From NCBI GenBank assembly GCA_900548905.1, contig URMK01000051.1:1-51157 (forward strand): a stretch of DNA of 51,157 nucleotides. Reading direction: 5' to 3'. Of the stretch, positions 15,077 to 22,811 are shown piece by piece (the stretch's first letter is position 1; every line of letters starts with the position of its first letter). A program made the translations under genes and the position numbers. The notes below the pieces were generated by a model that saw nothing but the letters and a program-made list of their open reading frames with translations, had not been told where the DNA came from and ran no database searches. Source of the stretch: an uncultured Lachnospiraceae bacterium. Its GTDB lineage: Bacteria > Bacillota > Clostridia > Lachnospirales > Lachnospiraceae.

Positions 15077-18000
15077 GCAGCTTTCTCCGCTTTTTCTTAT
15101 CAATAATCAGGTAAATGGTTGGCATCAGCAGCAGTGTAAGCAGCGTGGACGCCAACAGTCCGCCGATAATAACCAGAGCCATACCCTGCATCATTTCCCC
15201 GTTGCTTCCGATTCCTATTCCCATAGGCACCATGGAAAGAATGGTGGTGAGCGTGGTCATAAGGATAGGGCGGATCCGGATGGCACCGGCATCAACCAGG
15301 GCGTCCTCCAAAGGGATTTCCTGCCGCAGCTGGTTTACCGTATCCACATAAAGAATACCGTTATTTACCACGATTCCCACAAGCATCAGGAATCCCATTA
15401 ATGATACCATACTTATGGTGGCTCCCACAATAAAAAGCAGGAAAATAGAGCCTACCAGGCTGAAAGGAATACACATCATAACCATGAAGGAAAACCGGGG
15501 GGATTCAAACTGCATGGCCATAACAAGAAATACAAGGAATACGGCTATCAGAATGGAACGGTACAGAACCCCGAACTCTTCATTCATAATTTCCGTCACC
15601 ATATCCTGGGCCACCTCCACGCCTCCGGGAAGCGAGAGGGAGCTCACCGTTTCATTCAGCTTATCCTGTGCCGTAAACCTGGCCTCCTGGGTGGTGGCGG
15701 CTGTAAGGCTGATCTGGTAGAGCCCGTCCACCTTCATGATTGTCTGGGGCGCATCCGTATATACCACCCGGGCGATTTCCCTGACGGGCACCTGGATTCC
15801 CTGGTTATTCGTGAGTGTGGCATCCATAAGGCTGTTCATACTGTCATAGAGACCTTCCGGATATTCCAGCCTGACCTCATATTCCGTGCTGTCTTTTGTA
15901 ACGGTAAGCACATCCGTCCCGCTAAGGATACTGCGGACGCTGCCTGCCACCTGCACCGGAGTCATTCCGTAATGCATAGCCATCATGGGATCGATTTCCA
16001 GCTTTGCCGCGGTACTGGTATCCTGGGCGGAGGATGTTACCTTGATAACCCCGTCCACTTGCTCCATCGCCGCCTGGGCCTGTAAGGCAGCTGCCTTCAG
16101 CACCTGCATATCGGCCCCCCGCAGATCGACTTCTGTGGCGGAGGACGACATCATACCGCTTCCCATACTGCTTCCGCCGGAGGCAATTTCCAGTTCCATA
16201 TCCGTATAATCCCTGGTATCCCGGTTCCATTTCTCTATCACATCAGCCGTGGTAAGTTCCCTGTCACTTTTCAGATAGGCCCGCATGCTGGCGGTGGATC
16301 CGCTTTCTATCGTGACGCTGTAGGAACGCACATCAGGCTCCGCCTTAGCCAGCTCTTCCAGCTTCTCCATCGCGGACTCTTTGGATTCCAGGGTGGTTCC
16401 CGGGCGGAAGGACGCGGCCACCTCCACGATACCTTCATCGGATGCCGGCATCAATTCCATATTAACCTGGGTCATCATAAGGCCTGCCGCAGCCACCAGA
16501 ACAGCGGTCACTCCAAAGACAAGCCATTTTTTATGGAGAAGCTTCCGCAGAAAGCCCTTATAAGACCGTGTGAATTTCTCCAGGATACGGTTTGCCGGAA
16601 TGTCCTTCTTTTCCCTGGGCTTAAACAAGAGGTAAAATAAAGGAACCAGGGTCATGGCGGATATCAGGGATGACACCATGGCAAATACTATGGTAAATCC
16701 AAGCTGGCCGAACAACTGGCCGGCCAGATCGTCCACCGTTGCCAGAGGCAGGTAAACCACGATGGTCGTTATGGTGGAGGCAATGATGGACATGGTTACT
16801 GTTTTGGTCCCCTTCAGCGCCGCTTCCCAATAACTTTCCTCACTATCCTTCCTGCGGAAACAGCTCTCGATAACAACAATGGAATTATCCACGATCATAC
16901 CGATAGCGATAACAAGAGAGCCCATAGTAACGATGTTCATGGAATATCCCATCATACTCATCAGGATTAACGTCGCCAGAATGGATACCGGCATGGAGCT
17001 TCCCACAATAAGACTGGCCTTGAAATCCCCGAAAAAGAGGAAAAGGACCGCCATGGAAATCAGCACGCCAGCTATCAGCGTCTTTCCCACGGACCAGAGG
17101 GAGGATGTAATGATATCACTGGAATTATATTCAATCCCTATCTCAATGCCGGGATTTTTTTCCATATAAGAAGACACCAGTTTTTCAATCTTCTGCGTCA
17201 CCTGCACCACGCTGGCGCTCTGTTTTTTCTGGATGGAAATACTGATATTTTCCATTCCGTCGCTTTTGCTGATGGTATCCGCCTTTTCCTTTGCCATGGA
17301 TACTTCCGCGATATCGGACAAATGGACAACGCTGCCCGAAGCCGTGATAACCGGAACCTGTTCCAGCTTCTGCACCGTATTGAATTCCATGGCCGCGCTG
17401 ACGGATATATCCTGGCTGCCCTGCTTCACACTGCCTGCAGGGACGGTAAAATCAACGGCACCCAAATAATTGGCTACCGCCGCCATGTTCAGCCCGTACT
17501 GCTTTAGCATATCCTCCCGGAGAAGAACCCGGATATAATCCTGGGTTCCGCCGGAAACATCCACCTGCGCCACATCCGTTATGGATTCCATATCGGGAAC
17601 CAGTGTTTCCTCAAGCGTCTTTTTCAGATCCATATTTCCTTCCGCCCGGACATTCAGAATCATATCCGCGGACTGGGACATATTCAGCTCGATCACCACC
17701 GGAGAGGAGGCATCTTCGGGAAGCTGCAGGCTGGCCGTATCCAGGGCCGTCCGCAGATCCGCATAGCAGTCGTCAATATCCACGCCGTATTCATAGCTGA
17801 ACATAACCATGGATACATTCTCCGCGGACTGGGAGGTCACGGAATCAATCCCGTTCAGGGTGGAACCGGAATCCTCCACCACCTTGGTCACCAGCTCATC
17901 CACACTTTCCGGATCCGCGCCGGGATAGGTGGTCATAACGATGAGCATGGGCATATCCATATCCGGTGTCAGCTGCATCTTGAAGCCCGGGATAGATCCC

Positions 18001-18077
18001 AGCCCGAAAACCGCCAGGGACAAAATGATGAGGATAACGGAAACCGGACGCTTCAGTGCTAATTTAGTCAGGTTCAT
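15057..18077 (-). CDS. RND-family efflux transporter permease
   Basis: This 1006-residue proton-driven pump of the AcrB/HAE1 type has two repeats, each with a membrane segment, a large extracytoplasmic porter domain and further membrane helices. The TM4 motif reads GMIVDNSIVVIE, so it has one Asp followed by Asn where AcrB has two Asp. The second repeat carries SLMGFLMLVGIVVNNGILYVD. It works with the membrane-fusion lipoprotein encoded upstream, whose stop it overlaps (ATGA). In this apparent Gram-positive setting there is no outer membrane, so substrates would be moved across or out of the single membrane. The substrate is unknown. Confidence 0.93.
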   Translation of the reverse strand: MNLTKLALKRPVSVILIILSLAVFGLGSIPGFKMQLTPDMDMPMLIVMTTYPGADPESVDELVTKVVEDSGSTLNGIDSVTSQSAENVSMVMFSYEYGVDIDDCYADLRTALDTASLQLPEDASSPVVIELNMSQSADMILNVRAEGNMDLKKTLEETLVPDMESITDVAQVDVSGGTQDYIRVLLREDMLKQYGLNMAAVANYLGAVDFTVPAGSVKQGSQDISVSAAMEFNTVQKLEQVPVITASGSVVHLSDIAEVSMAKEKADTISKSDGMENISISIQKKQSASVVQVTQKIEKLVSSYMEKNPGIEIGIEYNSSDIITSSLWSVGKTLIAGVLISMAVLFLFFGDFKASLIVGSSMPVSILATLILMSMMGYSMNIVTMGSLVIAIGMIVDNSIVVIESCFRRKDSEESYWEAALKGTKTVTMSIIASTITTIVVYLPLATVDDLAGQLFGQLGFTIVFAMVSSLISAMTLVPLFYLLFKPREKKDIPANRILEKFTRSYKGFLRKLLHKKWLVFGVTAVLVAAAGLMMTQVNMELMPASDEGIVEVAASFRPGTTLESKESAMEKLEELAKAEPDVRSYSVTIESGSTASMRAYLKSDRELTTADVIEKWNRDTRDYTDMELEIASGGSSMGSGMMSSSATEVDLRGADMQVLKAAALQAQAAMEQVDGVIKVTSSAQDTSTAAKLEIDPMMAMHYGMTPVQVAGSVRSILSGTDVLTVTKDSTEYEVRLEYPEGLYDSMNSLMDATLTNNQGIQVPVREIARVVYTDAPQTIMKVDGLYQISLTAATTQEARFTAQDKLNETVSSLSLPGGVEVAQDMVTEIMNEEFGVLYRSILIAVFLVFLVMAMQFESPRFSFMVMMCIPFSLVGSIFLLFIVGATISMVSLMGFLMLVGIVVNNGILYVDTVNQLRQEIPLEDALVDAGAIRIRPILMTTLTTILSMVPMGIGIGSNGEMMQGMALVIIGGLLASTLLTLLLMPTIYLIIDKKKRRKLHVDEAQ

Positions 18078-20305
18078 TTTCCGGCCTCCCCTTCTACCAG
18101 ACGCACTTTCGCGCCATCCGTCAGCTGGGAGGACCAGGTATGTATCACGATGCTGTCAGAGGACAGACCGTTCAGGATTTCTATTTTATCTTCATTGTAA
18201 AGTCCGGTTTCCACCGGTGTTTTTCTTGCGGTCCCGTCTTCCACACAAAATACATAGGCCTGCTCCCCTTCATAATAAACCGCATCGTAGGGAAGCAGCA
18301 TGGCTGAAGAGGTTCGGTAGGTATCCGCGGTGATTTTCACCGTTACCCCATTGGAAAGAGCCGTATTTTCTGTTGCCGCCTTGATTTCAAACAAGCCGGT
18401 CCTGGAGTCCACAGACTGCCCCACTTGGGTAATCACAGCTTCAAAGGTTTCCCCGTTTCTCTCCAGGGTAATTTTTTCCCCGGTAACAAACTGGTTTTTA
18501 ACCGCCTCGCTCACATAAAAGGTAACCGTCATGGAATCCTTGTTGGAGATGACATAGACCGGATTCCCGGCGCTTACCATACCGAAGTCATCCACATTTT
18601 TCTGTTCGATCACACCGGATATGGGGGCGGTGAGCGTGTAATTCTCCAGCTGCATCTGGGCACTCTTAATCCCCACATCGGAGGATGCGATCTGGTTCTG
18701 CAGAGCCGCCGCCGTATCCTGATAGGCCTGTCCGTTCTGGATGCCATACTGCACCTGGGCATCCTTCAGGTTTTCTTCATAGAAGTCAATCGTATCGCCT
18801 GTTGTGGAACGCGAGGTTTCTGCGGAATCAATACTGCTGTCTATAGATGACATATTTCCTTCCAGCGTGGATGCCTGGGATTTCATGGATGCAATCTGGG
18901 ATGCATACGTGGCAAGGCTGCTGTCAAGCCTGCCCTCTCCCACGTCCGCCGCCGTATAGCCGGCGGATTTAAATTGGGAAACCACCGCCAGATTCCTCTG
19001 GTATTTCTCTTTTTCCTTCAAATAATCTTCATAGCTGCCTTTGTCGGGCTTTACGCTGTCCGTTCCTGCGGTTACCAGGATTACCCGGTATTCCTCTGTC
19101 CTGTCTGTGCCCGCAACAGCCGGCATAAATTCAGGTTCTTCCCCCGGCGCTTCCTGCCTTCCGCCTTTACCTATAGAAACTGCCTTTCCCGTATAAAAAG
19201 CCACTCCCCTGGCTTTCGGGGCCTCCCTGGACGCCCCTTCCGGAAGAGAGGGGCTTTCGGAAACCGACAAGTTCTCTTGTACTGCCGTGCTCTCCGCTGT
19301 CCCGTTTTCCTGTTTGCCCGCATGGCTTCCATTTTCTCCGGATCCGGCAGTTCCGCTTCCGGTATCACCGCTTCCGGGCTGTCCTGTACTATCGGTATTG
19401 CCGTCTCCTGTACTGCCTGCTTCTTCCCGTTCCTCCTCTTCCGGCTTCTCTTCCCCCGGATTCTGCGTGGAAGAATCGGTGCTGCCGTTATCAGAAGAGA
19501 CCGGTCCCTGCCCATTCAGGCCGCCGTTTGTCCCTGCGGATCCGGCTCCGCTTCCGTCCGACGAACTGTCCGCAGGTGTACTTCCCTGGGATGAGCCCCC
19601 TGTGGATGGGCTTTGCGTGGACGGCTCTGTATAATACTCTTCACTCCAATTGGGTTCCGGCTCCGTTATCCACCTCCAGACACCATTTCCATCCTGATAG
19701 ACATACTGCTTGGCGGTAACAGCCATACTCTTCATACTGTTATAATTGGATTCCATATCGCCGATGCTGTCGTTGATTTTATCCAGGGCGCTTTTCATAT
19801 CTTCTTTTTTCTGCCGGGTATCGTCAATCGATGTCCCTGCCGTATCATATTGTTTTTTCGCCATATCAATCTGATACTGTATGTTCTTAATATTGCTTTC
19901 CATGGACAGATTGCTCATAACCTGGCTGGATCCCAGGGTCCTCTGGGCGGAAAGCTCCGCGCCCTCCTTGGTAAGCCTGGCTGATTCCAGCTGCAGCCGG
20001 GCCGCTTCGTCATCGATCTGAAGCAGCACATCCCCGGCCCGGACCTGATCCCCCACTTCAAAATGGACGGACGATACCTCCCCTGAAACAAGGGGAATGA
20101 TACTGACCTGTTCCTGGGGGCTTACCGTACCGATAAATGTGCCGGATACTGCAAGATCGCCCACCTCCACAGCTGCAGCCTCCACAGCAAGAGATGTATC
20201 CGCAGCTTCTGTTTCCTCCGTATCCGCGCTGCTCTGGCAGCCGCCCAAAACCAGGGCTGCCGTAAGCAGAACCGCCAGACTCCTCATCCGGTAATTTCTT
20301 TTCAT
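18074..20305 (-). CDS. RND membrane-fusion lipoprotein with a long disordered insert
   Basis: This 743-residue HlyD/AcrA-type adaptor has a signal peptide with lipobox LGGC and acylated Cys23. Order of parts: first lipoyl half (about 64-100), first hairpin helix (100-205), a long insert (about 210-410), second helix (420-555), second lipoyl half (555-595), then beta-barrel and membrane-proximal domains. The insert is mostly Ser/Gly/Thr/Glu low-complexity sequence (about 226-365), flanked by short structured segments. It sits at the tip of the coiled-coil hairpin. Usual adaptors are about 350-450 residues, so this is exceptional. It is first in the operon, with promoter and operator just upstream. 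Confidence 0.9.
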   Translation of the reverse strand: MKRNYRMRSLAVLLTAALVLGGCQSSADTEETEAADTSLAVEAAAVEVGDLAVSGTFIGTVSPQEQVSIIPLVSGEVSSVHFEVGDQVRAGDVLLQIDDEAARLQLESARLTKEGAELSAQRTLGSSQVMSNLSMESNIKNIQYQIDMAKKQYDTAGTSIDDTRQKKEDMKSALDKINDSIGDMESNYNSMKSMAVTAKQYVYQDGNGVWRWITEPEPNWSEEYYTEPSTQSPSTGGSSQGSTPADSSSDGSGAGSAGTNGGLNGQGPVSSDNGSTDSSTQNPGEEKPEEEEREEAGSTGDGNTDSTGQPGSGDTGSGTAGSGENGSHAGKQENGTAESTAVQENLSVSESPSLPEGASREAPKARGVAFYTGKAVSIGKGGRQEAPGEEPEFMPAVAGTDRTEEYRVILVTAGTDSVKPDKGSYEDYLKEKEKYQRNLAVVSQFKSAGYTAADVGEGRLDSSLATYASQIASMKSQASTLEGNMSSIDSSIDSAETSRSTTGDTIDFYEENLKDAQVQYGIQNGQAYQDTAAALQNQIASSDVGIKSAQMQLENYTLTAPISGVIEQKNVDDFGMVSAGNPVYVISNKDSMTVTFYVSEAVKNQFVTGEKITLERNGETFEAVITQVGQSVDSRTGLFEIKAATENTALSNGVTVKITADTYRTSSAMLLPYDAVYYEGEQAYVFCVEDGTARKTPVETGLYNEDKIEILNGLSSDSIVIHTWSSQLTDGAKVRLVEGEAGK

Positions 20306-20328
20306 AACTGTACCTCTTTATCCTGATT

Positions 20329-20345
20329 ACTTAGCCTTGCTAACT
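20329..20345 (-). promoter_or_regulatory. MarR/SlyA-like operator at the RND promoter
   Basis: Read on the minus strand this is AGTTAGCAAGGCTAAGT. It contains TTAGC-AAG-GCTAA, very close to the published SlyA box TTAGCAAGCTAA. It lies 12 bases past the -10 of the RND operon promoter, where a bound repressor would block transcription. The MarR gene is the divergent neighbour. Confidence 0.65.
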
Positions 20346-20357
20346 ATTTGCTTTCTC

Positions 20358-20386
20358 ATTCTAGCTTCCTCACTGAGAGAAGTCAA
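20358..20386 (-). promoter_or_regulatory. Promoter of the RND efflux operon
   Basis: On the minus strand TTGACT (20381-20386) and TAGAAT (20358-20363) are separated by 17 bases. The MarR/SlyA-like dyad lies immediately downstream. Confidence 0.75.
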
Positions 20387-20496
20387 TTAAAAAACTATAA
20401 AATCAGCGGTAAACGTGCTATACTTGTTACAGTTTACATGCCGTCAGCCCGCAGTGTTTTCAAGGCCTGCCGGTTCCCTGTTGAAAAGAGGAAAAT

Positions 20497-20955
20497 ATGT
20501 CAGAACCGAAAAAAATACCTTTTGAATTAATCAGCAAATTCCACCGCTTCAAACTGAGTGCCTTTCCCATGCCCCTGCCTGAGAGCGAACTTATCACGCT
20601 GTCCACCATTTATGAATCCAACCGTTGGGAAGGCGTGGAAAATACCCTGGTTTCCGGCCTGGCGGAAAAGCTCCATGTATCCGTGCCCACCATGTCCAGA
20701 TGTCTGCGCAAGCTGGAAGACAAAGGGCTGATACAAAAAAACAGCCAGACAAACGACCGCCGCAATACGTACGTCTGCCTGACTCCCGGAGGAACCCAAA
20801 TATATGAAGAGGCCTTCCATACACTCAGCGCTTTTGTGGAACGCGCCTTATCCCGCATTGCGGATGACGAGCTGGAACAGTTTTTTGCCACCTTTGACAA
20901 AATATATGATGCCCTTGCTATTGAATATAAAACTCTGGAGATGGAAGCAAAGTGA
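20497..20955 (+). CDS. MarR-family transcriptional regulator
   Basis: This 152-residue winged-helix dimer carries the MarR core LHVSVPTMSRCLRKLEDKGL followed by the wing IQKNSQTNDRRNTYVCLT, near residues 50-90. It is divergent from the RND operon, whose promoter carries a SlyA-like dyad, so it is the obvious local repressor of the pump. The iron operon at 1557 carries related GTTAGC dyads and could be a second target. A GAAAAGAGG lies just upstream of the start. It converges with the histidine kinase gene with only about 30 bases between stops. Confidence 0.92.
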   Translation: MSEPKKIPFELISKFHRFKLSAFPMPLPESELITLSTIYESNRWEGVENTLVSGLAEKLHVSVPTMSRCLRKLEDKGLIQKNSQTNDRRNTYVCLTPGGTQIYEEAFHTLSAFVERALSRIADDELEQFFATFDKIYDALAIEYKTLEMEAK

Positions 20956-20987
20956 TCTATAGAAGAACCGGATCTCCCTGCTTCCTC

Positions 20988-22127
20988 TCACGGGACATCT
21001 TCCCGTCTCACATAAATCCGGAAGCAGTTCCCGTTTTCCCCGTAATCGCTTACGGATACATAGCCCCCCTGGTCCGTTATGATTTTCCTCGTAAGAAAAA
21101 GCCCCAGACCGACGCCTTCCTGAAGCATAGCGGCCTGCTTTCCTCTGTAAAACCTCTGGAATACCGCATTTCTTTCTTCCTCCTGAATCCGGCTGCCTTC
21201 ACTGCACACCTCTATACATGCATACAAGTCATAAACGCTCATGCGAAGCAGGATTCCCCTGCCTTCTTCCCCGTACTTTACGGCATTGTCCAGCAGGTTG
21301 AACACGGCCTCCAGCGTCCATTTCCCATCCACCCTGGCCCGGATATCCCGCTCCCCCTCCAGACGGATTTCCTTCCCCCTCCGTTCCGCTTTGGGTGCCG
21401 CCTGTCCTATCGCTTCCAGGAGAATCGGAAAAAGCGGCTGGTTTCTGGGCTGAACCGTTATCATATCCGTCTCCAGCCGGGCTGCCTTTTCAAAGCCTTC
21501 CCCAAACCATCCCAGTTTTTCCGCCTGCTTTGCTATATTGTCAAGAAACTGCTTTCTGTTATATTCCTCCAGATCCGGCATCAGCAGAAAATCACAATAC
21601 ATCCGGATATTGGTAAGAGGCGTATTCATCTGATGCACCAAATCCGCCACCAGGCCGCTTAACTTCATTTTAAGCTCCTGTTCCTGTTCCTCATGGCTTT
21701 TCATGATTTCATACAGCTTATATATCTGGTTTTGCAGCTTTCCGGTCAGGGTATCCTCCCGGGGATCAAAATAAATCCGGCGCCTCCCTTCCTCCCAATG
21801 CCCGTCAATCAGTTCCTGTACACAATCATTCGCCAGACACAGGCTTTTATTCACATAACCGGACAGCCATAAAAAGCCCCGGAATACAAGTATGCATTCC
21901 AGGACGGCGAATCCGCCTGCCAGCCACCATACACCTGCCGGAAACAGGGAAAGAAGAAACAGGAACAGCGCGGATAACAGTACCTGTCCGGCCAGAATCA
22001 GCCGGATGACCGTATCAATCCCCTCTGTCCTTATGCCTTCCTCCGGCCCGTTTTTCCCTCCTGTTCTGCTTCCTCCCCACAGCCGTTTTCCGTCCGAACC
22101 CCTTTTCCCAGCTGCACTCTTATTCAT
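20988..22127 (-). CDS. Sensor histidine kinase (intramembrane-sensing type)
   Basis: This 379-residue kinase has two membrane helices (about 39-61 and 66-84) joined by only a few residues, so it has almost no extracellular sensor. That is the pattern of BceS-like kinases that sense through a partner transporter. His165 in LVADLVHQMNTPLTN is the phosphorylation site. The N box (LLDNAVKYGEEG) and G2 box (GVGLGLFLTRKII) are intact. The start at 22127 has GGGAGG upstream and overlaps the response-regulator stop (ATGA). It is the last gene of an ATPase-permease-regulator-kinase operon, so it probably takes its input from that transporter. Confidence 0.9.
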   Translation of the reverse strand: MNKSAAGKRGSDGKRLWGGSRTGGKNGPEEGIRTEGIDTVIRLILAGQVLLSALFLFLLSLFPAGVWWLAGGFAVLECILVFRGFLWLSGYVNKSLCLANDCVQELIDGHWEEGRRRIYFDPREDTLTGKLQNQIYKLYEIMKSHEEQEQELKMKLSGLVADLVHQMNTPLTNIRMYCDFLLMPDLEEYNRKQFLDNIAKQAEKLGWFGEGFEKAARLETDMITVQPRNQPLFPILLEAIGQAAPKAERRGKEIRLEGERDIRARVDGKWTLEAVFNLLDNAVKYGEEGRGILLRMSVYDLYACIEVCSEGSRIQEEERNAVFQRFYRGKQAAMLQEGVGLGLFLTRKIITDQGGYVSVSDYGENGNCFRIYVRREDVP

Positions 22128-22798
22128 AGTTCCTCCCATTTATAGCCGATTCCGAATACTGTCCTGATCCGGGATGGATTCCCCGGATCCTCTTCTATTT
22201 TTTCCCGAAGACGCCGGATGTTTACCGCCAGCGCTTTTTCGTCCACATAACTTTCCCTGTCATCCCATACACGGGCCAGAAGCATTTCCCGGGTCAGGAC
22301 CTGTCTGCGGTTATTCAGAAAAACCTCCAGCAGCCGTATTTCCGTAGGAGTGAGTAAAATCTGTTTTTCCCCTATCACCAGTTCCTTCCCTTCAAAATCA
22401 TAACGCAGCTCACCGCTGTAATACATACAGCTGTTCTGCCGAAGGCTTCTGTTCAGCACTGCCTGTATTCTGCGCAGGAGAAGGGGGACGGAGAAAGGCT
22501 TGGTTATATAATCATCCGCCCCGGCATCGAAGCCCGCAATCATATCCTTTTCCGTATTCCTTGCCGTCAGAAAGATTACAGGCACCCCATTCCCTTTCCG
22601 AAAACCGGGCAGAAAATCCCTGCTGTCCCCGTCGGGCAGGCTCACATCCAGAATTATCAGTTCCACCGGTTCCGCCAGCTTTTCCATCATTCCGGCAAGG
22701 CTTTCCGCCGCTCTGACCTGATGGCCTTCTCTGGTAAGGGCAAACACAATACCGTCCCGTAATATAGCATCATCTTCCACAACAAGTATCCGGGCCAT
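22124..22798 (-). CDS. OmpR/PhoB-family response regulator
   Basis: This 224-residue response regulator has a receiver domain with acidic pocket EDD, phospho-acceptor Asp51 (ILDVSLPDGD) and conserved Lys in ITKPF. The C-terminal winged helix contains RVWDDRESYVDEKALAVNIR and ends in VFGIGYKWEEL. The start at 22798 has AAGGAGG ahead; longer upstream in-frame sequence belongs to the permease gene. It lies 13 bases after the permease stop and is coupled to the kinase gene. Its likely target is its own transporter operon; no binding site was identified with confidence. Confidence 0.93.
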   Translation of the reverse strand: MARILVVEDDAILRDGIVFALTREGHQVRAAESLAGMMEKLAEPVELIILDVSLPDGDSRDFLPGFRKGNGVPVIFLTARNTEKDMIAGFDAGADDYITKPFSVPLLLRRIQAVLNRSLRQNSCMYYSGELRYDFEGKELVIGEKQILLTPTEIRLLEVFLNNRRQVLTREMLLARVWDDRESYVDEKALAVNIRRLREKIEEDPGNPSRIRTVFGIGYKWEEL

Positions 22799-22811
22799 AC
22801 ATAATCCCTCC

